Of a stretch of DNA of 64,000 nucleotides, positions 8,979 through 16,596 are shown piece by piece; the stretch's first letter is position 1; every line of letters begins with the position of its first letter. The notes below the pieces were generated by a model. The model was not told where the DNA came from and did no database searches. It was given only the letters and a program-made list of their open reading frames with translations. The stretch spans positions 62,001 through 126,000 of the forward strand of contig CALLIK010000007.1 of assembly GCA_938009235.1 (NCBI GenBank). Reading direction: 5' to 3'. Made by a program: the position numbers and the translations under genes. This stretch comes from an uncultured Caulobacterales bacterium. GTDB taxonomy: Bacteria; Pseudomonadota; Alphaproteobacteria; Caulobacterales; Maricaulaceae.

Positions 8979-10703
8979 ATGGCTGAAAAGAAAAAAAAGG
9001 GGTTTCTGTCGAAGCTTGGCTTTAAATCCAAGACCGACAAACTCGCCGTGGAAGCCGCAGAAAAAGCGGCGGCCCAGCAGCTTGTCGATGATAAAATGGC
9101 CGCAAAAATGGCGGCGATTAACGCGGCCGCCCTCGCCTCTGCACGCCACCAAGATGAAGGCTCACAAGGTCTCAGCGCCGAAGAAACGGCTGCACGTGAA
9201 CTTGAAGAAAAGCGCCTGGCCGAAATCCAAGCGGCTCGGGATGTCGCCCGCGCCAAACAACTCGCTGAAGAAAATGCACGAAAAGCCCAAGACGCGGCTG
9301 ACGAAAAGCTACGTAAAGACGCAGAAGCCGCGAGTCGCGCCGCAGCAGACGCTGCGCGCAAAGCTGAGGAGATAGCGCGTCTTGAAGCCCAAGCCACAGA
9401 GACAGCGCGTATTAAAGCCGAAGAAGACGCAGCCCTTTCAAAGGTCAAATCCGAAGCGGAAGCTACCGCTCTAAAGGCGAAACAAGACACCGAAGCGAAA
9501 GCCCGCGAAGGCGCACAAATCGCAGCAGAGGCCAGACGTAAAACCGAAGACGCCGAACGCCTTGAAGCCGAGCGTCTTGCCGAAGAAAAAGCCCAAACGT
9601 TACGTATCAAACAAGAAGCCGAAGAAGCAGACCGCCGCGCTGCGGTCGCCGAAGAACGCGCCGCACGCGACATCGCCGAACGCGAAGCTGCAAAAGCCGC
9701 CGACGCAAAACGTGCCGAAGACCGCGCTGCTGCTGGCTTACCCAAGATCAAACCAGAGCCTGAGCCTCTCGATGCGGGTGGTTTCATGGGCCGTATCAGT
9801 GCGGGCCTACGTAAATCTACCACGCGCATGTCCGACCAAGTCGGCGCGGCTTTCACTCAGCGCAAACTGGACGATGCCGCAATTGAAGAATTAGAAGACA
9901 TTCTCGTCATGTCCGATTTGGGCTATGGCGTCGCCACCAAAGTCACGGACCGTCTACGCGAAGATAAATTCGACAAACAAGTCACAGACCTTGAAGTTAA
10001 AATTGCGCTCGCTGATGTAATTTCTGACATTTTGGTCCCGCTGGAGCGTCCCATCGTCTTCGGCATGGCCAAGCCTCAGATCATGCTCTTTGTTGGCGTG
10101 AACGGATCAGGTAAGACAACAACATTAGGCAAGATCGCAAACCAATATACCGCTCAAGGTAAAAAGGTTTTGATCGCGGCAGGTGATACTTTCCGCGCAG
10201 CGGCAGTCGAACAACTCACCGTTTGGGGCGACCGCGCAGGCGCACCCGTGATGAGCGGATCGCAAAACTCTGATGCCGCAGGACTTGTCTTTGACGCGAT
10301 TAAACGCGCTCAGGATGAGGACGTCGATATATTGATGATTGATACAGCAGGTCGTTTGCAAAACCGAACTGAGCTGATGGAAGAACTCTCGAAGATCATT
10401 CGCGTCATTCGTAAACAAGACGCAACGGCTCCGCATCATTCTATTCTTGTTCTGGATGCGACTGTCGGCCAGAACGCGCTGATACAAACCGAGGCGTTCA
10501 AAGACACGGCTGATGTGACGGGCCTCATCATGACCAAGCTCGACGGTACGGCCAAAGGCGGCGTGCTCGTCGCATTGGCAGATAAATACGTACTGCCCAT
10601 CCATCATATTGGAATTGGCGAAGGGATTGATGATCTCGAAAACTTCAGCGCGCCAGTCTTCGCCGCAGCCCTCTCGGGCGTTGCGGATGCGCTTGAGAGT
10701 TAA
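8979..10703 (+). CDS. ftsY: Signal recognition particle receptor FtsY
   Basis: FtsY is the SRP receptor GTPase that docks ribosome-SRP complexes at the inner membrane. Residues 1 to about 270 form a very Ala/Glu/Lys/Arg-rich acidic coiled-coil A domain, longer than many. The NG domain follows: P-loop GVNGSGKTTTLGKI, DTFRAAAVEQL, the DTAGR switch, and TKLDGTAKGG. The 574-aa total is long because of the A domain. The start ATG at 8979 lies in the second copy of a short near-duplication that also covers the mtaB stop, so the two genes are probably co-transcribed. Confidence 0.95.
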   Translation: MAEKKKKGFLSKLGFKSKTDKLAVEAAEKAAAQQLVDDKMAAKMAAINAAALASARHQDEGSQGLSAEETAARELEEKRLAEIQAARDVARAKQLAEENARKAQDAADEKLRKDAEAASRAAADAARKAEEIARLEAQATETARIKAEEDAALSKVKSEAEATALKAKQDTEAKAREGAQIAAEARRKTEDAERLEAERLAEEKAQTLRIKQEAEEADRRAAVAEERAARDIAEREAAKAADAKRAEDRAAAGLPKIKPEPEPLDAGGFMGRISAGLRKSTTRMSDQVGAAFTQRKLDDAAIEELEDILVMSDLGYGVATKVTDRLREDKFDKQVTDLEVKIALADVISDILVPLERPIVFGMAKPQIMLFVGVNGSGKTTTLGKIANQYTAQGKKVLIAAGDTFRAAAVEQLTVWGDRAGAPVMSGSQNSDAAGLVFDAIKRAQDEDVDILMIDTAGRLQNRTELMEELSKIIRVIRKQDATAPHHSILVLDATVGQNALIQTEAFKDTADVTGLIMTKLDGTAKGGVLVALADKYVLPIHHIGIGEGIDDLENFSAPVFAAALSGVADALES

Positions 10704-10803
10704 GCAAACACCTTAAAAAGTTGCTTCAAAACCAATCTTCATCCGCTTGACGCTGAAACAGATACCCTTCAAAAACACTTATAAATTGTTTTGGGAAATC
10801 AGC

Positions 10804-11469
10804 ATGTTACACAAGCGCGCCTTAATCACGAGTACGCTCACATCGGTTTTTCTAATTAGCTGTGCAAGCGGACCAAAATACTCAAACCTACCTCGATCAG
10901 AGCTAGAGGTAGGTAAAGTCGTCAATGGGTCTGCCATTGCCTTTCAAGGTAAAGCGGCTGGGTGCGCCCAAATGACGCTCAGCTTAGCGCCCGAATTAGA
11001 ACCTGGGAAATTTGGGAAAACGAAGAAGCTAGGCCTAGGTTGGACAAATATTGCTCTACCCACAAATTGGAGTTTTCATGGGAATGGTAAAACATTACAT
11101 CGCTATGAACTTGCACCTGGCAAATACGCGGTCGCACATTTAGCCTGCACCAACAGCCAATCCGTAATGGACACCCCACCTGCACTTAAAGTAAAATATG
11201 GTAATTTTGAAGTCGTTGCTGGGAAGACGACTTACATTGGAAACATTCAAACGGGTGCCAACCAACGAACACGGCGTTTCAATTTTACAGTCATTGATGA
11301 TTCAAATCAGGCGAAAATTGATTTTGCTAAAAAACACCCAAAACGCTCGGATGAATTCCAAATAGGCCTTATGACAACAAATGCGGCGATTGACGATACA
11401 TTCAAAGAATTGCTGGATCAATTGATGAAGACAAAGGCTGCCAAAGCTGCGGCGACCAACTCACCCTAG
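10804..11469 (+). CDS. Predicted lipoprotein, unknown function
   Basis: Starting at the ATG at 10804, the 221-aa product has a lipoprotein signal peptide ending in LISC. An open frame upstream to 10747 adds 19 residues that would disrupt the signal peptide, so the shorter form is preferred. The mature part is a small predicted beta domain with HRYELAPGKYAVAHLAC and FEVVAGKTTYIGNI. These resemble the beta-sandwich of proteins that describe their value as derived from a function of surface or stress (DUF2846-like pattern), but the match is weak. The C terminus is Lys/Ala-rich. It lies about 100 bp after ftsY. No function is assigned. Confidence 0.75.
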   Translation: MLHKRALITSTLTSVFLISCASGPKYSNLPRSELEVGKVVNGSAIAFQGKAAGCAQMTLSLAPELEPGKFGKTKKLGLGWTNIALPTNWSFHGNGKTLHRYELAPGKYAVAHLACTNSQSVMDTPPALKVKYGNFEVVAGKTTYIGNIQTGANQRTRRFNFTVIDDSNQAKIDFAKKHPKRSDEFQIGLMTTNAAIDDTFKELLDQLMKTKAAKAAATNSP

Positions 11470-11514
11470 AGTTGGCGCCATAAATATCAGTGGCTTCACC
11501 TTTATGACATTAGC

Positions 11515-12717
11515 CTAACGGCGCTTGCGGTGCGGTGCGCGGCGCTGATACGCGGGATTATGCTTTGTGCCGTAATAGCCTTTGGGAGGTAGTTCATGAC
11601 TCGTTTCAGTGGACCCAGACGTTCCATAAGAGCCGCCTGTTTCATAGGAACCGCCTGTTTCGTAGGAATCATTGGTTCCATAAGAGCCATGACTTCCGCT
11701 ATAGGCCTGTCCCGAATAAGGTGAGCCTGTGGTCGACGCCACATACCCGCCTGATGAGACTGAATTTGTATGCGCGTTGGCTCCGCTATAGGTTACGCCA
11801 TCAATCGTGCCACCGTTAGAAAGGGCGCCAACGACTGTGCTTGAACCACTTCCTGGTTGGCATAAAACTCTGCGCCATTCATAGCTTTCAGGACTAATCA
11901 GAGTCTGCGTTGCAACAGAGCCATATTCCGCAGGCACATTGACTTCATAGACTTCCGCAGGTTGCACCAAATCATCAACAGTCACCGTTTGATATTCTGC
12001 TGGCACTGGAATTTCTTCGACGCCGCCAGGATTCTCAATGACTTGCTTAGAAAGAGTGCGATATTGCGGCGCAACAGGTGTTCTGATGACGCGAGACGGC
12101 GAACTCATTACGCGGCGCGTTGTCGTGACGGACGCAGCAGGCTCTTCGACCAGACACCAAATTTCGCATAAATCTCCGCAAGTATCACCATCAGATTGGG
12201 TGCTTGCATAGCTACCGCCTTGATAGCCTGAACTGCTACGCAAACGGCCATCAGCCGTCGAATGAATTGTGTACCCCTGTCGGCGAAGCTCGCTCGGATT
12301 TCCACGTTTCCATTTTAGATGCGGCGCGCTCGTTTGCAAATTTTCAGAAATTGTTGAAAATTGCGGCGGTGCAACAGAGAGGCGATCATGGCCCGGACGT
12401 GTCAGAATACGGTCTGTGACAGTGCGGTATGAAGGCTGTTGCACAACATAACGAATACTTGGTTCTTTGGTCATAACGTTTTCAGTACGGCGCTGGAATT
12501 GCGGTTCCGTAACGTCTAATTTGGCATAACCATCAGATGTGATGACCTGCTGTGAGCCTTGTAAGTATTGAGCCGCTATGTTGACCTGCGCATAACATTC
12601 ACCCGGATTCGCTACGGGCGGCAATGCGGATGGAAAGGATGTTGGGCCATTTGCGAATGCAGTGCCAGCCGTCCCCATAACCAGTGCGAATGTGAATGGG
12701 GTCGTTAGTCGGCGCAT
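11515..12717 (-). CDS. Secreted protein with repeated YxTV segments and a Gly/Ser/Tyr-rich tail
   Basis: The ATG at 12717 is preceded by GGAGG five bases upstream, so it is preferred over the ATG at 12729. The 400-aa product has a signal peptide cut after TAFA. Its body consists of repeats of about 35 residues with the pattern (A/P)xYxTVxxxxLxxP, such as PSYRTVTDRILTRPG, APQYRTLSKQVIENPG and AEYQTVTVDDLVQPA. A final segment ends in WRRVLC. Residues from about 340 are Gly/Ser/Thr/Tyr-rich tandem repeats. Five or so cysteines suggest disulfides. Similar YxTV repeats occur in proteins related to peptidoglycan-binding OmpA types, so a cell-envelope role is likely. It is followed closely on the upstream side by the VanZ-like gene. 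Confidence 0.75.
   Translation of the reverse strand: MRRLTTPFTFALVMGTAGTAFANGPTSFPSALPPVANPGECYAQVNIAAQYLQGSQQVITSDGYAKLDVTEPQFQRRTENVMTKEPSIRYVVQQPSYRTVTDRILTRPGHDRLSVAPPQFSTISENLQTSAPHLKWKRGNPSELRRQGYTIHSTADGRLRSSSGYQGGSYASTQSDGDTCGDLCEIWCLVEEPAASVTTTRRVMSSPSRVIRTPVAPQYRTLSKQVIENPGGVEEIPVPAEYQTVTVDDLVQPAEVYEVNVPAEYGSVATQTLISPESYEWRRVLCQPGSGSSTVVGALSNGGTIDGVTYSGANAHTNSVSSGGYVASTTGSPYSGQAYSGSHGSYGTNDSYETGGSYETGGSYGTSGSTETSHELPPKGYYGTKHNPAYQRRAPHRKRR
11620..11700 (-). repeat. Imperfect 18-bp tandem repeats inside the secreted protein gene
   Basis: About four imperfect 18-bp units encode six-residue blocks of the type GGSYET/GGSYGT. The units differ by a few bases each. This is a likely site of length variation between strains. 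Confidence 0.7.
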
Positions 12718-12730
12718 GTTGGCCTCCATG

Positions 12731-13084
12731 TTAAATTTGAAGTCGTTTTCGAATTAAGTGAAAACCTATCAACGCGCAGGCTGCGCCAGATAAGTTGGCG
12801 AGTGTGTCTGCCAGTGAGCCTGTACGGCCAAGATCCATCATGTGTTGAGTGATCTCGATTGAAATTCCAAACACGGCGAGCCCTATGAAGAGCCATCCTG
12901 CCCACATCCGTAGCCATCCTAATCGCGCAAGTCCCGCGAGGACGCCATAGGCGCCAAAATGCAAAATTTTGTCCATATGCTGAACACCGCCCACGGAAAA
13001 CGAAGGCCGCAAGCTCATATAGGCTACGGTCAGCACCGCGGCGAATGTCAGTAGTCGAAATATCCATCTCATGTTGACCGCCAT
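12731..13084 (-). CDS. VanZ-like family membrane protein
   Basis: The 117-aa protein has four hydrophobic helices and the short VanZ-like signature: MDKILHFGAYGVLAGLARL, then a central helix, then EITQHMMDLGRTGSLADTLANLSG. VanZ-like proteins are small integral membrane proteins found widely outside glycopeptide resistance loci, and their biochemical role is not settled. Starts at 13084 or at the Met four codons on (MRWIFR) are both possible. The gene lies upstream of, and in the same direction as, the secreted repeat protein, only 13 bp away, so the two may be co-transcribed. A CtrA-type site lies about 90 bp upstream. Confidence 0.82.
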   Translation of the reverse strand: MAVNMRWIFRLLTFAAVLTVAYMSLRPSFSVGGVQHMDKILHFGAYGVLAGLARLGWLRMWAGWLFIGLAVFGISIEITQHMMDLGRTGSLADTLANLSGAACALIGFHLIRKRLQI

Positions 13085-13175
13085 AAGGTAGGACTACAGG
13101 CAAAGCGATGACCAAGGTAATGTCTTTTTGCGTCAATTTCACGTTTGATAATGTCCCACAACCAGTCACTTATGG

Positions 13176-13190
13176 TTAACACGACCTTAA
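13176..13190. promoter_or_regulatory. CtrA-type site, TTAA-N7-TTAA
   Basis: The sequence TTAACACGACCTTAA exactly fits the TTAA-N7-TTAA consensus bound by the alphaproteobacterial cell-cycle regulator CtrA. It lies between the divergent VanZ-like gene and phhB, where it could act on either. Occupancy is inferred from the motif only. Confidence 0.5.
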
Positions 13191-13241
13191 TGTGGCATGA
13201 ATGTGGCTAAGACTGCATTGATTTTAAAGAGAACACAAAAA

Positions 13242-13319
13242 ATGAATATCTTCACTGCGCTAAAGTCTGCTCTTGGCAAAACGCTCTGGACAGGCCAAAA
13301 GCAATTTTTCCCCTTTTAG
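13242..13319 (+). CDS. Possible small protein of 25 aa
   Basis: An ATG at 13242 opens a 25-codon frame (MNIFTALKSALGKTLWTGQK and five more residues) ending in TAG. It is amphipathic and lies 25 bp before phhB, downstream of the CtrA-type site. The ribosome-binding site is weak. Nothing else supports translation, so it is listed only as a candidate. Confidence 0.25.
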   Translation: MNIFTALKSALGKTLWTGQKQFFPF

Positions 13320-13343
13320 GGGCAATGTGGAACAGGATTCTCC

Positions 13344-13616
13344 ATGACAGTTTTAAATCCAAAAGACGTTGCAGAAGATTTATCTGGATGGACAGGCGGC
13401 GATGACTTCATCACCAAGGTCTTTCAATTCACAGATTTTGCGGAAGCTTTTGGCTTCATGACACGGATCGCAATCCTTGCCGAAAAAATGGATCATCATC
13501 CAGAATGGTATAATGTCTATAATCGGGTTGATGTAACCCTAACGACACATGACGCAGGCGGCGTAACTGAAAAAGACGTTACCTTAGCCAAGGCTATGGA
13601 ACAGGCCGCACCATAA
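13344..13616 (+). CDS. phhB: Pterin-4a-carbinolamine dehydratase
   Basis: The 90-aa protein carries the family signature [20 protein letters not shown] followed by [12 protein letters not shown], which holds the active-site histidines. It dehydrates 4a-hydroxytetrahydrobiopterin (EC 4.2.1.96) and so recycles the pterin cofactor of aromatic amino acid hydroxylases. No such hydroxylase is seen in the window. Its stop TAA shares one base with the ATG of the following DUF885 peptidase (TAATG), which indicates translational coupling. Confidence 0.93.
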   Translation: MTVLNPKDVAEDLSGWTGGDDFITKVFQFTDFAEAFGFMTRIAILAEKMDHHPEWYNVYNRVDVTLTTHDAGGVTEKDVTLAKAMEQAAP

Positions 13617-15496
13617 TGCGTCGCGCGCTCCTTCTCTCGACTTTCAGCCCACTTTTGGCCTTAGGTATAGCTTGGCCGTTTCAAGCGAATAGCCAAGTTT
13701 TACCGCTCTGTTCGGGCGGCGAGGTCATCGAACTCGACGGCGCGTTTTCTTGCGAACAAACTGATACCTTAGCTTCGTTGATTGCAGATTTCGAAGCCTC
13801 AGAGCTAGACGGGGATATCTATCGCCGCGGGCAGGAGGGCGACATGGAAGCCCTGAAGCAATTGCCCGACATTTCTCCAGAAGCCAAATTGGCAGAGACT
13901 AAAAAAACAACTGATTTTTTAGCGCGTCATGCCTCACTTTCAAAACTGCCTCTCAATGACACTGAGCGTTTAAATCATAAATTATTAGGCTTCGTTCTGA
14001 CTCAACGTCAACGCCTCGCCCCTTTCGATACGGCTCGCGTTCCGTTCACAAATGACAGTGGGTTTTTCAATGAATTAAGCTTTATCGTCCGCCGAACAGA
14101 CTTTCGCACGATAGAAGACTATGAAGCATATGCGGCAAGATTAACGCGTCTGCCGCGCTATTTCGCGCAGGCTAAAAACAACATGCGCCGTGGGATAAAA
14201 ACAAAGTTTACGGCCAGCTCAGAAATCCTCCCAGGCATTCAAAGTATGATTGATGCCATGGTCGACACATCTGTGCAGGAGCACCCTCTGTTTGCACCTT
14301 TCAAAGACATGCCTGATACGATTGCAGAAGCAGACCAAAAACGCTTGCAGGCGTTAGGCAAAGCCGCACTCGATTCCGCCGTCATCCCAGCTTATCGCGG
14401 TCTCTCAAAATTCATGCGAGATGAATACTCACCTGCAGCAAGAGCGACAGCAGGCCTTGGCGAGAGCGAAACTGAGCGTGAGTATTACCGCGCTTTGACC
14501 CGCTATTTCACAACACTAGATATTGGTCCTGACGAAGTTCACGCATTAGGACTCTCCGAAGTTGCCCGCATCCGCGGCGAGATGGATAAAATTATCGCAG
14601 AGGTCGCGTTCAAAGGTAGCTTTGCAGACTTCCTAGCATTCTTGCGAACAGACCCACAATTTTACGCGACGAGTCGCGAAGATTTACTGATGCGTGCGAG
14701 TTATATTGCCAAGCAGCTTGATGGTAAAATGCCAGAATATTTCGCGACACTCCCGCGATTATCTTACGGCGTGATCCCTGTTCCGCGAGAGATTGAAGAA
14801 TCCTACACAACAGGCCGTTACTTTTCTGGAAACGCAGAACGTGGCCAAGCCGGGAATTATGTTGTGAATACGTATAATTTACCCAATCGTCCTTTGTATA
14901 ATTTACCGGCTCTAACCGCGCATGAAGGTGTTCCAGGGCATCATATGCAAATCTCGATGGGACAAGAATTACAAGGTCTCCCTAAATTTCGGAAAAGCCT
15001 TTACCCTAGCGCTTTCGGTGAAGGGTGGGGTCTTTACGCAGAAAAATTGGCGGGCGAAATGGGCATATATAAAACGCCCTATGAAAAATTTGGTCAACTT
15101 TCCTATGAAATGTGGCGTGCTTGCCGTTTGGTTGTCGACACAGGATTACATTGGAAAGGCTGGACGCGAGAGCAAGCTGAGGCCTGTTTCTTAGACAACT
15201 CCGCACTTGCGCCGCATAATATTAAAACGGAAGTTCAACGCTATATTTCTTGGCCTGGACAGGCTTTGTCCTATAAAATCGGTGAGTTGAAAATATTGGA
15301 ACTTCGCGCGAAAACAAAAGCAGCTTTAGGCGCAGACTTTGACATTCGCCGTTTTCATGATGCTGTCTTGTCTCGCGGCGGACTGCCACTGAGTGTTTTG
15401 GAATCACAGATTGATCAATTTATTTTCCAAGAACGGCGCCGTTTGAATAAAACCGATGTTGCGAAATCAACGACTGTCAACTCATCTGGACAATAA
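13616..15496 (+). CDS. DUF885 family metallopeptidase, secreted
   Basis: The 626-aa protein has an N-terminal signal peptide (ending ANSQ) and the DUF885 zinc site: TAHEGVPGHHMQ near residue 440 (HExxxxH type) and GEGWGLYAEKLAGEMG with the downstream Glu. LSYEMWRACRLVVDTGLHW is the other conserved block. Members are uncharacterised or poorly characterised periplasmic peptidases with a thermolysin-like fold; the substrate is unknown. It overlaps the phhB stop by one base. The hairpin after its stop has its T-run on the opposite strand. Confidence 0.88.
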   Translation: MRRALLLSTFSPLLALGIAWPFQANSQVLPLCSGGEVIELDGAFSCEQTDTLASLIADFEASELDGDIYRRGQEGDMEALKQLPDISPEAKLAETKKTTDFLARHASLSKLPLNDTERLNHKLLGFVLTQRQRLAPFDTARVPFTNDSGFFNELSFIVRRTDFRTIEDYEAYAARLTRLPRYFAQAKNNMRRGIKTKFTASSEILPGIQSMIDAMVDTSVQEHPLFAPFKDMPDTIAEADQKRLQALGKAALDSAVIPAYRGLSKFMRDEYSPAARATAGLGESETEREYYRALTRYFTTLDIGPDEVHALGLSEVARIRGEMDKIIAEVAFKGSFADFLAFLRTDPQFYATSREDLLMRASYIAKQLDGKMPEYFATLPRLSYGVIPVPREIEESYTTGRYFSGNAERGQAGNYVVNTYNLPNRPLYNLPALTAHEGVPGHHMQISMGQELQGLPKFRKSLYPSAFGEGWGLYAEKLAGEMGIYKTPYEKFGQLSYEMWRACRLVVDTGLHWKGWTREQAEACFLDNSALAPHNIKTEVQRYISWPGQALSYKIGELKILELRAKTKAALGADFDIRRFHDAVLSRGGLPLSVLESQIDQFIFQERRRLNKTDVAKSTTVNSSGQ

Positions 15497-15527
15497 AAAA
15501 GCCCGCGAGTGAATTTCACTAGCGGGC
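15495..15527 (-). terminator. Terminator of the barrel lipoprotein gene (minus strand)
   Basis: The stem pairs GCCCGC with GCGGGC and AGTGA with TCACT around a three-base loop (15501-15527). Reading the minus strand it is followed by TTTTTT. It lies between the convergent DUF885 and barrel genes and may slow transcription from both sides. Confidence 0.85.
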
Positions 15528-15553
15528 CCTTGCCCCAACGTAAAGTCGGACGT

Positions 15554-16399
15554 TTAGAAGCGGTAACGACCACGTAATGTGAGTGGGATAGTCAGCTGTC
15601 CCTGATTATTATTCAGACCGCCTAGTCTGCTGCTCGTGCCTAAAGCGGATGTATCCGTTTTCAAGCCACTTTGATAACGAAGACCTGTCTCCAGACCGAT
15701 TGTTGAATATTTCGTCAAAGGCGTTTCAACACCAACGAGACCCGCAGCCGTACCAACCCAGCTGTCTTTATACAAAGGCACCTCGACTGTAGTTACGTCT
15801 ACGCCGTCTAGTTGCACGCCTGTCAGGCCGATATCATTCACTCTTGATACACCCGCGCGGCCCTCGACATATGGACGGAAGCTTTTCACGATAATGCTGT
15901 CTACAGGTTTGAAATACTGACGAAGACCGACTTCGCCTCCCCAAGCCTTATAATCTGTCAACGCGCCTGTAAGCTGTTCGCCGTCGACCGTACCCCAATT
16001 TTTAGAGCCGTCATTATCAGCTTGCGCATAATGGCCTAATACTGTGACCTTCGTGTTTGGTGCCAATGCATACGATCCGCCGAGTTCACCGCGAAAGCTA
16101 GAGCTATAGGCATCGCCGAATGAGATCGAGTTGTAGTCTGTGCCGTCTACATTGTGTGTACGGCTGGCTGTAATGATATTTTTCCCTGCTGGGAATGCAG
16201 TGCCTAGACCACCTTCAATGTTCCAACGCGACAAACAATTGCCAGAATGACATAGGCTTTTGGAAGCAGGTTTAGCTGCTTGCTGACCGTAATATCCAGT
16301 TTTCGCATTATATTGAGTGTTGTTCTTCTGGCCACCGAGACCAAGAAATGAGCAACCGGAAAGTGCGATTGCGGCTGTGCCGAGTATAAGTAGACGCAT
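15554..16399 (-). CDS. Outer-membrane beta-barrel lipoprotein, member A of a tandem trio
   Basis: The ATG at 16399, preceded by a purine-rich GGGTGAAAA, gives 281 aa. The lipobox is LSGC. A Gln/Asn/Tyr-rich linker is followed by alternating beta strands and a C terminus of TIPLTLRGRYRF, ending in Phe as expected for BAM-assembled barrels. It shares with its two upstream neighbours the MRL...LSGCSF leader, a GxxxGxRQYFKP block, a FRPYVEGRAGVSRVN block, and the IGLETGLRYQ-n-TIPLTLRG ending, so the three arose by duplication. Function unknown; a structural or adhesive envelope role is plausible. Confidence 0.8.
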   Translation of the reverse strand: MRLLILGTAAIALSGCSFLGLGGQKNNTQYNAKTGYYGQQAAKPASKSLCHSGNCLSRWNIEGGLGTAFPAGKNIITASRTHNVDGTDYNSISFGDAYSSSFRGELGGSYALAPNTKVTVLGHYAQADNDGSKNWGTVDGEQLTGALTDYKAWGGEVGLRQYFKPVDSIIVKSFRPYVEGRAGVSRVNDIGLTGVQLDGVDVTTVEVPLYKDSWVGTAAGLVGVETPLTKYSTIGLETGLRYQSGLKTDTSALGTSSRLGGLNNNQGQLTIPLTLRGRYRF

Positions 16400-16543
16400 G
16401 GTTTTCACCCTTACTGTTCCGGATTGGCACAATTGCCAGAAAATCCGTTATCTTCAGGGGTAACTTTGCAATGCAGGGGCCAGTTCCCCTGAAACGTAAA
16501 AATGGAGATGAAAGACAAAGTTGAACAGTAGGATATGAAATAC

Positions 16544-16572
16544 AAAAAAACCCGGCCACAAGGACCGGGTTT
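16544..16572 (-). terminator. Terminator after barrel lipoprotein gene B
   Basis: On the minus strand AACCCGG and CCGGGTT form an 8-bp GC-rich stem around a nine-base loop, followed by TTTTTTT. It lies 25 bp after the gene B stop, so genes A and B are probably separate transcripts. Confidence 0.88.
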
Positions 16573-16596
16573 GATATTCAAATATTATGTGTCGTC

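Noticed and set aside
8942-9856. 304-codon minus-strand frame
   Set aside because: It is the antisense shadow of the repetitive Ala/Glu-rich FtsY A domain; the Ala/Ser-rich product is an artefact of codon bias.
12705-13169. 154-codon minus-strand frame overlapping VanZ-like gene
   Set aside because: The overlapping 117-aa frame has the VanZ-like helices and motif; this one is Arg-rich and domain-free.
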